From positions 4,970,053 to 5,034,052 of the forward strand of contig CM077345.1 in the NCBI GenBank assembly GCA_039655645.1: DNA of 64,000 bases. The letters run 5' to 3'. Numbering within the stretch: position 1 is the stretch's first letter; every line of letters begins with the position of its first letter. The notes below the pieces were generated by a model. That model saw only the letters and a program-made list of their open reading frames with translations. It made no database searches and was not told the origin of the DNA. Positions 43,680-55,521 of the stretch are shown one piece after another. The DNA is from Ammopiptanthus mongolicus (taxonomy: Eukaryota > Streptophyta > Magnoliopsida > Fabales > Fabaceae). Both the position numbers and the translations under genes were made by a program.

Positions 43680-46290
43680 TTTTTTAAAAAAAAAAACATA
43701 TTAGACACGTGAACTATGCTCGCTTTCTTTTTGGATATCAGTATTATTATTTAAATGAATTTCTTATTTTAGTATACCAAATTTTTATTTTTATTTACAA
43801 AATATCATTATTTATTATTTAAAAAATAAAAATCTATTCTATTAATTTTTATTAAGGGAATTATTTTTGAGCCATTAATCAAATTAAAGATCAAAAGCCA
43901 TTTAATGGAAAATTAATGAAATAAGAGTGACAATAAAAACAAACACTTCATTAAAAACATATTACAAAGATTTATTAAAACTCATTTAAAATTTTGAAGA
44001 CGAAAATTTGAAAAAAGAAGAAGTTAAAAGTATAAATATATCTTACTATTTAGATTAAAGATTCAAAGTTCAAAAACATCTTTAATAACTATTTAGATTA
44101 AATGTTTCTTATTATTAGTATTATCCGGTACGAGTTTAAGGATTAATTGAGACAAAAAAATAGTTAAAGTGTCAATTTCACTAATAGTAGAAGTTAAGAT
44201 CTAAATGGAAAGAAAAAATAGTTGAAAATATCTATTTGCAAATGGATTAAATTTTAGGGGAATTTATGCACTATATTTTTTAAAATTTTTTAAAATAGAC
44301 AAATAAAACCAATATAAAAGTAAGGTATCTTTTTTAAGGAATTCATGCTGGTTTGTTTAAATTAAATTTATTGATATTTTAAGTTAAATTTTGAAAATAT
44401 TTCTTTATGCCACATGAATCATTACTTTTCTTAACACTTTTTATTATAACAAAATATTAAATTGTCAGTAGTTTTTTGTTATTATTTTAAATTTACAAAA
44501 AAAAATGGTTAAACAAATAATACATAATTACATACTTCAAACATTATTTATTTACTCATCGTACGAGTCCATCGTCTAGTTTAATTTAAATATAATGTTA
44601 GTGTAAAATTTTCTATATTGCCATTTAAATTTATAGTGTCACATCATTATAAATATTTGCCGTCTTGACTATAAATATTATAAAACTTCACCTTTTAACC
44701 TCTCGTTTTTTCATCACAAAACAAAGGCCGAGGGTGAGAAGGGTCTTTGGATGCCATGATCCCCCTCCCCTTATGTGAGTAGTTTTTTATGTTGATATAT
44801 ATATATTAGAAGCTCCATAAAATTACATAATATTAATTACTATTATTAGTGTCATTTGCTATTAAAGGATGTCCATACTTACAATGAGATGATGCTACTT
44901 ATACTCTTAAGTCATTGGTGTCATTTGATTTTATTTTAATTTGACATGTGATAAAAGAAATCATGAGAAGAACTAACAATGACTTATACCCTAATTTTTA
45001 ATGTTGACTAACCATCGATTTGACATCGTTAAATTACTTTAAAAAATAAAATTGTATAATGGATTGTTTGATATTTATACATTACAGAAGTTTTTAAAGA
45101 TTAATCTTAGATTTTTCATTTACAAAGTAAAATTGAATTTAAAACGATATATAAGTATTTATTTTAACACTATTTTGTTGAAAAATAAAATGTACAATTT
45201 TAAAATCGTATAAAAAAAATATATAAATCATATAAGTATTTATTTTTCAATCTATTATATGTTTATAAAAGGCCATCTTAATTTTATAGTTCGCTTTTAT
45301 TAAAAAAATATTTTACAGTTTCCTTTTTTTTAAGAGATTTCATTTGCAATTAAGTTTATAAAAGGCCATCTTAATTTTATTCAATCCGTATATCATTATT
45401 TAGTTTTCCATGTAAGCATCGGAAGTGGGAACTGATAGCCATAATTTTGTATAGGTACCATAGTGAGCCCTCTCTCTTAATAACTCGATATTTGTTTAAA
45501 AGCAAAAAAAAAAAATCGTTAAAATTATTTCACAAACACTAAAAATTACCTTTTATTCACTTACATTTAAGAGGACATTAAATAACATTTGCTCGAGATA
45601 TATTGTTCTCTTTTCTTTCCCATAGTATAAATAATTGTTACTATTATGCTCAATTTGGTGCTCTTATTTCACCTCCATAATATTATGTGCAATAAAAAAA
45701 AGAAAAGCAAACTAAGTGGCTAGGAACAACTCCACGCTGGTATAATGTGCTTACCGTCATGTAAAGGTTTGGCAATGGTTCGCTACAAAAGTTGGAAGAA
45801 ATATTTGGAGAATCGATTTTGAAAACGACTTATTTGGCATTTCCTCACCTGCTTGCTCCATTGACTTCAAGTGGATCTCTATTCGGTTCCGTCGTTTAAA
45901 TCTCTCTAAATAATCTCTACTTATAATATTTCGTAAAAATATTGCCTTCCATAATCTTATAACATGTGTGAACATTCTATTTTGATCGGTTCCTTTTGTT
46001 TTTCACTTAAATTTACCAAAAATACAAAAATTGAAAAAACTCAATCATAAAAAATATGTTGAATTTTCAGAAATTTTTTTTAAAAAAAAGTTGCTTTTTA
46101 GTTTTATTAGAAAAAATGAAAATCACAAAAATATTTTATTCTTGCAACTTGTCTTAGAAAAATAAAAATTAGAAGCATTTTATTTATTTATCTAGTCATG
46201 TTTTGTTTGTTTATGTTAATAAAGAAAAAATAAAAAATAAAGTCTTTTGGGCCCAAAATCCAAGTCCAGAACCAGACTCAGTTCCTTCCT
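43680..46290. other. Gene-free AT-rich stretch
   Basis: More than 2.6 kb of very AT-rich DNA. A partial arm of the MITE family seen at 13109 lies near 44590-44640. No gene recognised. Confidence 0.5.
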
Positions 46291-46454
46291 TTTGGACCTA
46301 TGACCCGGATCCATATGCATCCCATACCCACCTTCTTCCTCATCAGAAACACAACTCTCTCCCAAAAGAACCCTAGCCGTCGCAACCCTCCATCAAGAGC
46401 AGAAATCTCGTTTCTTTCCCTTCTCACTCGCACCACCAACCCTCATCGCGTTCA

Positions 46455-46779
46455 ATCATGCAAGGTAGGTGATTGTTCTTTCCATTTTCACTTCGAATCA
46501 AGGGATCTAATTGATTTTTTTTTTCCGCAGATTTTTAGGGGAAGGGAATCAAAGCAATGAAGAGGGAATGACTCTATAAAAAAGGCAAAGCACAAACACC
46601 CAGGGGGGAGGGGACGAAAAGTGCATGGAGAGAGACACAAACAAGAAATATAAGAAGATATTCAGCGGGCAAAAAAGCTACTGAGAAATTCTGAATGAGT
46701 CCAGGAGAGAAGCGCTGGTAGGAATTTGAGATACAGGGAGCTTGAAGCTGAGCTTGAAGGCAAAAGGCAGAAGAATTAA
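46455..46779 (+). pseudogene. Possible decayed small gene with one intron
   Basis: A pyrimidine-rich leader with AACCCTAGCCG (46366) precedes ATGCAAG and a GT donor near 46464. A T-rich tract and CCGCAG acceptor follow at about 46530. The next exon-like stretch reads KKAKHKHPGGRGRK and, after two stops, DIQRAKKLLRNSE and RYRELEAELEGKRQKN before TAA at 46777-46779. The wording looks like a basic, coiled-coil protein broken by stops at three places. I do not recognise the family. It could be noise or a 5' UTR-derived fragment. Confidence 0.3.
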
Positions 46780-46859
46780 CATAAGCTTCATTTATGTTTC
46801 TTAGAACTTTTTTTATTCTTATTTTGTAGCAGTGCACTTGATCAACGATTGTGGGCATT

Positions 46860-48300
46860 GCACTTTTTTTTCTCTCTTATTTCTTATGTTCAATATGAGT
46901 GTAAGCTAAACCCTATCTTTTGGCCTGCCTGTTTTTCTCGCATTTTATGGTAGGGAGCTGGTATGATCTATGCGAATTTGTGAATCATGAAAGGCTGCAC
47001 ACTATGTGTTTGATAGAAAGCCTGGGCAGGTTTTATTGATAGAAATGGATAACATATTTGGTTAAATTTCTTCTAATTATCATCAGAGGTTTTGTTGTAT
47101 CTTTATTTGTCAATTCGTTAAAGCAAGCTAAGTTATCATGTGTGTTGATGTCGTGCAGCCATGAACGAGAATAGATATTGCAATATGTTTTGATCTTTTG
47201 ATGCCTTACAGCTTCTATCCATACCATTTTTTGGTGTGAGTTGTCTCATAGGAACATATCAACATGATCAAGTAAGTGTTTGACCAATCTTTATTTTTCT
47301 TTCTTTCGTTAGTTTTTATTTTAGTTTTTTTTAAAAAAAAACAAGCAAGGGTTTATTTCTTTAAATCTTATATGGGGTAAAATAAGTACTTTAAAATTTA
47401 TTAATTACTTGCACAATTAATTTGGGTAACCGTCTTTTCTAACGGGTGTATTAGGGGTTCTTTGGGGTTAAGTCTTCATCCTTCCCTATACGCAATCGAC
47501 TTCCGAACTCAGTTTGGTTCCAAGGACTAACCTTTTTTCTAAAAAAATAATGGTTTACCAATTTTTCCCAAATTAAATAAAATTGGTGGCGATTCTACAT
47601 GTTTTTCTGAAATTCTCTATTTTTTGTAGTTTCCTTCGCGATTCCGGTCGCGACAACATGTCACCGGATTGCATGCACTGTACAAATAGTTGATATAAGT
47701 ATTATATTTGTGTGAAAAAATATTTTTTTTTATTATGACACAAATTTTATATACTTATGATTCATCTAAAAAATAAAAATTCATAACAATTACTGGAAAA
47801 AAAAAATATAGAGATAAAATTTAATATTAACAATGTAAAACAAAATAAAAGGATTTTATCCCCTAAACACAAGTGTTTTTTAAAGTGTAGAGAAAAACGA
47901 GGGTTCTTCCCTCTAATACTATGATATGCTAGCTACAAGCTTCAAGGAATATGCAACAATGTTATAAAATTCAGAAGACCGATGATCAACTCGATCAGGA
48001 CATTGGATTAATAGGTCACTGGTCAAATCAGTGAGTCACTAATCAAACCAGTAAGTCACCAATTGAACCGGTTGACTTTGTATATATTTCAAAAACGTCA
48101 TATTATGAAAAAAAAATTAAATCCATATAGTTTTAAATATTTTAAATATAATATATAATATATTTTTTTTTTACAAATTAAATATAATATTCCATTCATA
48201 ACTAATCAGTGGAATATATTTTAAATATAATATAGTTTTAAATACTCTAAACATAATATTTAGTTAAAAAAACTACAAACAGCCTGTTAGAAACAAACTC
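46860..48300. other. Gene-free stretch with a possible LTR relic
   Basis: The segment 47430-47660 (GACTTCCGAACTCAG ... GGTGGCGATTCTAC ... CGATTCCGGTCGCGACA) resembles the end of a gypsy LTR and its primer-binding region. No partner LTR was found. The segment 47960-48080 has AACCGGTT-type motifs resembling sequence at 49980-50085 in inverse orientation, perhaps the two ends of an old DNA transposon carrying the Cassandra element. Confidence 0.35.
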
Positions 48301-48304
48301 CAGT

Positions 48305-48495
48305 TTCCATCAAGGTCCAGCACAATTGGTAGATAGCTAAAATCCTTAAACAAATTGTCAGGGGTTTGATTCCTGTCGTGTGAATAAAAAAGACTTTGTA
48401 CGGAGAGGCAAAATCCACTTTGGTAATCTCTATGTCTCGAAAGGGATTAGTTTTCAGCTATCGGCTAGAGGATACCATTGTACACACACAAAAAA
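48305..48495 (+). mobile_element. Probable SINE-like copy
   Basis: CAGCACAATTGGTAGATAGC followed by GGGGTTTGATTCCTGTCG gives box A- and box B-like positions. It ends in an A-rich ACACACAAAAAAGAAAG stretch. Less similar to the other SINE copies in this window, so it may be a different family. Confidence 0.45.
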
Positions 48496-48804
48496 GAAAG
48501 AAGCAAACTCACGTGATTTAAGTTTTTAATTCATTTAGCTTGCATAAAATAATATAAGATTTAAGTTTTAATCGGAAGCCAGGGTTAGATAAGATTTAAC
48601 TAGTCGTTTGTTTTTTTCTTCTTTACTCTAGTCTACCATTAATTCGGACCCAACATTTTCTTTGGCCCATTATCCATCTATTATTTCCTTGCTTAACCCT
48701 AACCTCAGCTTCTATTGTAACGGTCTGGACTATTTTCAGGATTGTCGACTATTCCCGCAAACCAATACGGATCTTTTCAACGTGCTTTGTCATCACTCAC
48801 ACAC

Positions 48805-48882
48805 TTTCTAGGAAACTTCCCAAAAGGTCACTCATCCCATAAGTGCTCAAAGTCAAGCACGCTTAACTATGAAGTTTTTATG
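48805..48882 (-). ncRNA. 5S rRNA-derived segment in the 3' LTR of the Cassandra element
   Basis: Reverse-strand reading contains the 5S-like wording CATAGTTAAGCGTGCTTGAC and GATGAGTGACCTTTTGGGAA. It is not a real 5S gene: it is partial, diverged and embedded in an LTR. It may retain the polymerase III internal promoter. Confidence 0.6.
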
Positions 48883-49283
48883 TTATGGACTCCTAAAAAG
48901 AAGATGTATCTTGTTGGTATAGGTAGTACCAATAAATTCCTTTAAGCATTCCTTAACTATGCAGTCTCATACCTTCATGCACAGTCTCAGGATCCTTCTC
49001 ATTCCAATGTGAATTCAGTTCATTCATGCGTCCTTTTGCCTAGAACCCTGTCAGGAGCCGCTCGTTATCCGTGCCTCATGCATCGGCGATTACTCCCCGT
49101 CCTCGTCAGCCTCAAGCGTCACATGCCCACCAACTTCCGCTTAATTCGTCACCGAACCACATCGTACTGGGAGAGGTCCGCTCTGATACCATTTGTAACA
49201 GCCCAAATTGCTTTCAGGATTGCCGAATATCTCCACAAACCAACGCGGGTATTTTCAGTGTGCTTTGTCGTCACTCACACGCT

Positions 49284-49361
49284 TTCTAGGAAACTTCCCA
49301 GAAGGTCACTCATCCCACAAGTGCTCCAAGTCAAGCACACTTAACTGTGGAGTTCTTATGT
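49284..49361 (-). ncRNA. 5S rRNA-derived segment in the 5' LTR of the Cassandra element
   Basis: Reverse-strand reading contains AACTCCACAGTTAAGTGTGC and GGGATGAGTGACCTTCTGGG. It lies just inside the upstream LTR where a polymerase III promoter could start the element's transcript. Confidence 0.62.
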
Positions 49362-49455
49362 TCTGGGTTCCCGAAAAGAAGATGCATCTTGTTGGTATAG
49401 GCAGTACCAATCAATTCCTTTAAGCTTTCCTTAATTATGTAGTCTCATACCTACA

Positions 49456-51946
49456 TAGTTTTAGGATATAAAAAATGTAATGCCATTTGTTCTATTAGTA
49501 ACTATACAAAAAATGTAATGAAAATCTTTTAAAATATTTATTTAATTAATGTATGAATTTCATTAACCTTATTTATTATCCATTTATCGATGTATTTTTA
49601 GACTTATATTATACTATGAGATTTTCATTTGGAAATTCTTATTTTAATAAATATTTTAATGGATTTTCATTACATTTTTGGTATGATTAATAATGTAACG
49701 AAGGGCGTTATATCTGTTCCCTTTTTCCCCTAGCCGATGCACCTTTTTCTTTCTCTGCAAACACGTTTTTTGCATATGATTTGTCTCTCAGCAGTCAGCA
49801 CACTGCCCACAATACACCTATCTTCTTCGTCTTTCTTACACCCTTTGTTCTTATGCACACCTTATTGGTTGCTCCATCTCTTCTTCTTTTATTCCAGTCA
49901 TTATTTTTCTCTTTTCTATATCCGACTAGTTCTATAACATTGCCCGGTTCATCGTTTTTTCAAAACTAGCCAAGTCATACCGTTATGTACCGAGTAGGTT
50001 GCTTGTCCGATTCGATGAATCACTCAAACTGACTATATGGCTGGTTTCCGATCCGATTGGCCGGTCCGAGCCGAGTTTTACAACACTAAATGCTCAAAAC
50101 ATATTTGTCAATATTGATAGATCCTACCAATTGAGTCAAGTCTCAAGGTGTTGATAGAAAACATGCATAGCATAGAAAACATGTATAACATTTACACAGT
50201 TAACCAATCACAAATCATTTTATGTATGAGTTTTAAGGTAGTAAATATAAAATTTAAACTTTCTTAATGTTGTGTCAATTTATGATCAGTTGATAGTATA
50301 AAAAAATCTTTACACATGCATAACAATTAAATATATTTTATCAGTTTTTAATGGAAAAACTGATTCAAATGTTTTTTATTTTAAGTTTTTTAGGACGTGG
50401 CAAACTTATTATCTAGAAATTAGAATAATTTTGGTCTACAAACATATGCCATCTCACTATAGAAAATTTGGATTAGACTTCTTTAAAGTGAGTAAAAGTA
50501 AAGGTAACTATTGTTTAGTTAAAGTGCATTATGATCCCAATCTACATTAACTAATCAAGGGTGAATATATCTTTATTTTCTCACTTTAGATGAGTTTTTT
50601 CGAGAAAATTTTTAGGTTAGGCAATGCGTGTAAGGATTACTCCAATTAATAGTTATATAAGAATAAGATTCTATGAGTTACGTTAAAAGTGCATACGTAC
50701 GTATTTGAAAACGAAACAAACTCAGGTTCCCTTACCTCATTCGATTAGGGTTACATGGGGGCATTGGCTTCAATGCTTCCGAGTAATGTTGGAGTTTGCA
50801 TCCTCCATCAGTTTCAACTGTAGATATATTTTTATTAAAACTGAATAGGAGAGATTAAAAATCAAGAAACTGGTTATACACGGTTACTAAGGACAATTGG
50901 CAACGGGCAAATGGGTTAGCAGTTGTGTTTAATTGCTTGCACGTGATGAGAGAGTGTGTGTCTTTATCTCTGCAGTCTGATTCGTAGGTGTAATTTTTCG
51001 ATTGGGTAGTTGTTAACATGGTTTAAAAAATGGTTTTCTAAGTTCAAACTTCAACATCTCCCACCACAGTTTTTTCTTGGCTTCCAGCACATAACATGGC
51101 CCTTCCTCTAATGGTCTCCTCAGTGCCACCATCGCTGGCAAGAACTGTGACCAAGACGACCCCATAACCAGAAATGACGAAGACATCATTGACTTGCTCA
51201 TCGACCCGACGATCCTTTCGACATTAAGACATTAGGCACGCCAATAATGCACCTACTGAGAACAAGACTGTGGCGGCGAGAACTAGCTGAAGGGCAAGCT
51301 CGAAGCAGTAAGGCCGCGGACAACGGCGTCACTCCGCATTGGTGGATCCAGCCCGGGAGAGCGACACCATGCATGGTGAGAAGCTTCGTTCTTTATCGTG
51401 GTGGGTGTTTGGCTTGATAGTAGGTGTTGGTTTCCGATAGGGTTATTGTGTTGCTGGCGACAAAGCATGATTGTGCTGATGATGATTTTGCTTCAGCGCT
51501 AAATTTGCTGGAAAGGATGCATTCCATTTAAGAGTCAGGGTACATCCGTTCCATGTTCTTAGGATCAATAAAATGCTTTCATGTGCTAGAGCTGATAGGG
51601 AGGTGCATCTGGAAAGCCATAGGGCATATGTGCTAGAGTTGCCTTTAACAATGGTGTTGGTCGTTGGTTGTCTGATTGTCTCGAACAATGACTATAGGTA
51701 TATATGGAGAGAGAAAATTTGTTTTTATTTGCAATTAATCTTTGTTAACATATATTAATTGGGAGAAAAGGTGTTTAACCGGATAAAATAAAATAAAATG
51801 TGTTGTCATTTACTAGAAACTGGACTAACCGGTGAAAAAAGGAGTGAGTATGGATACTCAACTCCTACGATGGAGTATTGTAGATTTGTCATGGCCTGAA
51901 CGATCTTGTTGATTTCTGACTTAGTGGATTTCGAAGTTTATAGGCC
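49456..51946. other. Gene-free stretch with small MITE remnants
   Basis: A MITE remnant sits at 50187-50314 (ACATTTACACAGTTAACCAA against CTTTACACATGC). Another short fold-back lies at about 50480-50600 and is related to that at 59665. GC-richer sequence at 51050-51480 has no clear reading frame or family; it might be a decayed gene fragment. Confidence 0.4.
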
Positions 51947-52557
51947 GGGCTTTGTTAAGGGCGCCCCAAAATTGTCAAGGACACTTCTATGAACAGTGCA
52001 TTTATCGAAATATCCCCTTAAAATTATTATTATTTTTTGTCATTTGGCTCACTCGCAAATATGCTATTTGCGAGTGGGAAAAATGTTCGCACTCTCGCAA
52101 ATATAATATTTATGAGTAAGTTATTTTTTGAGAATTGCTCACTCACAAATATGATATTTACGAGTAATACTCGCAAATATCATATTTGGGAGTGAAAAAA
52201 AATTTCCTTCACTCGCAAATACCTTATTTGCGAGTATTGGATGATTTCGCAAATAAGGTATTTGCGAGTGAAGAAAAATTTTCCACACTCGTAAATACCT
52301 TATTTGTGACAACAAAAATCAATCAAATATTTCGCAATTACCTAAATTGTGAGTGAAGAAGATATTTACGAAAATGCTACACTTATTTGTGAGATTGCAG
52401 AAAAAAATTACAAACTCTCTGAAATTGATAATCTGCGAGGATAAAAATGGGAGGTAAAAAAATATTGAGTTTTAAGGGTTTTTTTGGTGTGGTATTTAGA
52501 TCAATACACTGTTTATAGGGATATCCTTAATAATTTGGGGTGCCCTTAGCAAAGTCC
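51947..52557. mobile_element. MULE-type MITE (611 bp) with palindromic modules, 9-bp TSD
   Basis: The ends GGGCTTTGTTAAGGGCGCCC and the complement of GGGTGCCCTTAGCAAAGTCC are inverted repeats of about 50 bases. The element is flanked by a perfect 9-bp duplication TTATAGGCC (51938-51946 and 52558-52566). The interior (52040-52400) consists of about seven variants of a 24-bp palindrome built on ACTCGCAAATA...TATTTGCGAGT. Direct TSD and TIR evidence place it with Mutator-like MITEs. Confidence 0.9.
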
Positions 52558-52566
52558 TTATAGGCC

Positions 52567-53792
52567 TCTTATAATATGGGCTTCACCATAGTAAAAGACC
52601 CGTTTTCTTTCTTGTGCGTGTAAGTTGGGTAAATACAAATATAACTGACCTAAGTATAGGAATTCATAGAAGGCCACGAAGTAATCATAATATCCAAACA
52701 AAATAACCCATGTTCATATATAAAACAACATCTGATAATCTTTTAAATAAATGTAGTTTTCTTTTCTTTTATTAAGAACCGTCATTTGAATTTAGATATT
52801 CATTTCACATCAATAGATGGATGAAGATTCAATTTTTATTAAGTTTGCCTTATAGTTATACAGTTTACCAAAAAATAATTATGGAGAATTTTAGTCAACA
52901 ATTAATATGAATTTAACAGTAAAATAAAGAAAAGGAAAAACCTTTGACCAATCGGCAGTATCATGTCTGAGAATATATAGCATGAACCAACTAATGATTT
53001 TCAAGCGATTGAGATATTGCTTGGACTGTTATTAATAACTCCAAGCAGTCTTTCTTTGTCTATTGACTGCTCTGCATACTAATAATTATCAAGTGTGTTA
53101 TGCGGCTGCAAGCATGTCTTATATATAATGGGTAAAAATGCATTTTTCGTCATTTTAGTTTTTTATTTTTGCAAACCTCTTTTTCTTAATTTGTTTTGAG
53201 TGATTATAATTCTCAAAGTTTTTCATCTCAGCAACATTCGTCCTTCAATTAATCCACCGTCTAAAAATTAACGAAATATGCTATGTGACGTCTTGGCGGT
53301 TGGATTTGTATGATTTGTCTGATAGATCTAATAAACTGTTTTAATTGTAATAATTTTAATTTTAATTCTGTTTAAATAATAAAAATAATATATGATAATA
53401 AAAATAATTTTAAAAAATAAATAATATTATCAATAATTTAAGTGATAATTATTTTTAAAAAATTAAATAATATTTTAAAAAATCCACATTACATTAAAAT
53501 ATTAATTGATAATACACGTGGCACGACAACACTTAACGATGCACCACTAACAATAAGAACTAAATACATACACTAGATTATAAAAAAAAAAAATTTACAC
53601 GGACTAATTAAAACCAAAACAACACCTATCTGCGAGGATTAAATGCTCATTAAGTTTTCTCATTTTTTTATTTTGTCTTAACAAAAATTAAAAAAAATAT
53701 AGATGCTGGTCAATATCCTAATAACTATAAAGTTGGAGGTGAAAAATGAAATTTAATAGTATACATGCTGAGACACAAATTTCCCATTTCCC
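52567..53792. other. Gene-free AT-rich stretch
   Basis: AT-rich. The segment 53140-53660 shows loose mirrored motifs (TAAAAATGCATTTTTCGTC against GATTAAATGCTCATTAA) that suggest an old degenerate MITE, but boundaries could not be fixed. Confidence 0.4.
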
Positions 53793-53945
53793 AGTTGAAG
53801 TGATAATGGACTCAAACCACTTAAACAAGTGATCGAGGGTTCGGATCTCTAGCGCTTGTGAACATAAAAAAATTGATTTTTTTTTACTCAAGAAAAAAAC
53901 TGGTTGAGAGATGTTAGTTCTTTAATGTCGTCCCTTATTTTGTTA
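53793..53945 (+). mobile_element. SINE copy, diverged
   Basis: Contains AAGTGATCGAGGGTTCGGATC (a box B variant) and a tail with TTAGTTCTTTAATGTCGTCCC like the other SINE copies. Internal T-rich and A-rich runs have expanded. Ends approximate. Confidence 0.5.
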
Positions 53946-54322
53946 ATTTTCACAATTGTGTACGGAAAAAAAATACTTGCTAGAATAATTTTTATTTTAT
54001 TTTATTTTATTTGGTAATGAATTTTACATTGATGGTGGTAGTTGTAGATTTGTAGTGGTGGGTTTGATGGGAACAAATTCAAGTTTAGTTTTATTTGGAG
54101 TCGTTTTATGAATATAAAAATGGAATAAACTTCTAATTTCCGATAAACTCAGAATGAGCATTACTGCACTGTTTTTTTGGGTACAATACTACACTTTTTT
54201 TTATTAAGGTAAAATATAGACGCCGCCTATAGAAAGTAATTGAAAAATAATCAAAAAATAAAAAACAAGGTAAGGCGATTTTTTGTAAACTTAATTGAAT
54301 AATTGATTTATAATTGAAGAGT

Positions 54323-54490
54323 GCTAGTAACACACTCTTTAACATTATCTTTTCAATACATTCTCTCTTATTAGTTAAAATTCATATGGATCCCACTAAT
54401 TCATGTGGGTCTCACATGAATTTCAACCAATAGGAGAGAGTGTGTTGGAAAGAAAGTGTGTTGGAAAGAAAATGTGTTGCTTACATTTTT
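54323..54490. mobile_element. Short fold-back MITE (about 168 bp)
   Basis: Left TGCTAGTAACACACTCTTTA and right AAGAAAATGTGTTGCTTAC are inverted. The inner motifs CTCTCTTATTAGTTAAAATTCAT and ATGAATTTCAACCAATAGGAGAGA pair well. The right arm has an internal duplication of GTGTGTTGGAAAGAAA. Confidence 0.68.
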
Positions 54491-54839
54491 CTTTATAATT
54501 TACTAAAGTATTAAAGGCTTTTTTTTTATCAAAGAAAAAGGATTTAATTTATTTATATATTTTTAGTATAGGAGCAATGTATTGTATAAAGAATTCAACT
54601 TTATTGTTAATTAAGGATTCGATTTTGCTAACTATTACTCTGTGGCCAACGGTTAATGAACAAAATATAGTAAATTTTTATTGCAATATTAAATATGTTA
54701 CTCTTTAATTTATGAAATACCATCACTTCTCAATAAAAATTAATTTTTTTTAACCAATGCTCTTAAAACCGCCAACGATTTAAGCTATCACCAATTAAGG
54801 TTTTAAAAAGCAATGTTAGCAATACTTTTTTTAACTTTA

Positions 54840-55165
54840 TATATTTTCAATACATTTTTTATTATTAGTGAAGGTCGCATGAGATACATTAAATAGAGAG
54901 TCAATCGATAAAATTTAGTTGACTAAATTCACCTAATAATAAAAGATACATGTTGAAGAAATTAGTGTATTAATGAAGGTTAGTAAGTTATAGAATAGTA
55001 AATCCCCCTTATCTTCAATACATTTTTTATTATTGGTGAACTTCATGCGAGATACATTAAATAGAGAGTAGATCCTTAAAATTTAGTGAATCTGAATTCA
55101 CCGAATAATAAAGGTAGATGTTGAAGAAATTAGTGTATTATTGAAGGTTAGTAATAGAAGAACTT
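54840..55165. repeat. Tandem pair of related MITE-like copies
   Basis: Two direct copies of about 150 bases (54840-54999 and 55012-55165) share CAATACATTTTTTATTATT, GAGATACATTAAATAGAGAG and TGTTGAAGAAATTAGTGTATT. They are related to the copy at 54323 through the CAATACATT motif. Confidence 0.75.
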
Positions 55166-55516
55166 TTCCTTATCAATTGTAAGCAAATCACCACTTATTT
55201 TAAACAATAATCAGATTTATTTCGTCACAAGCAGGAAACTCAAGAAAGTAAAACTCACATGCTAATCGATGAAGATTTGTTTTTATATTTTGGTGTATCA
55301 TATTTTATTCTTACCAATAATATTTTGTCACATAAATTGAAATTTTTGATAATTTAAAAAAGATAAAATATGTGACAACATATTATTGGTGGCAATAAGA
55401 TGTGATACATCAAAATAGTACATCAAATACCGATCCAATCCTACAAGGCTAAAACAAACATAACCCGTGCATTGATCCTGCTAGACCCAGAGAAAATATA
55501 GGGAGCTTACAATGTT
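55166..55516. other. Gene-free AT-rich stretch
   Basis: AT-rich with a loosely inverted pair near 55290-55420 (CATATTTTATTCTTACCAATAAT against ATTATTGGTGGCAATAAGATG). No gene. Confidence 0.45.
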
Positions 55517-55521
55517 CCGTA

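Larger units (their letters stand above)
48716..49455 (-). mobile_element. Cassandra-type TRIM retrotransposon with 5S-rRNA-like LTRs
   Basis: Two 262-bp LTRs (48716-48977, 49194-49455; TGTAAC...CA) flank a 216-bp non-coding interior. In minus orientation the primer-binding site TGGTATCAGAGC (49180-49191) stands two bases from the 5' LTR and matches initiator-methionine tRNA. On the minus strand both LTRs contain 5S rRNA-like sequence, for example GAACTCCACAGTTAAGTGTG and GAGTGACCTTCTGGGAAGT in the 49194 copy. These match the 5S internal control region and the conserved 3' half. This is the defining feature of Cassandra. There is no coding capacity, so it relies on other elements. The flanks TCTAT and TAGTT do not form a clear TSD. 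The LTRs are visibly diverged, so the copy is old. Confidence 0.9.

Noticed and set aside
49009..49344. Open frames over the Cassandra interior and LTR
   Set aside because: They read through primer-binding and 5S-like sequence of a non-coding TRIM, so they are accidental.
51050..51480. GC-richer patch as a gene or gene fragment
   Set aside because: No frame of useful length or recognisable family on either strand. It stays unassigned.
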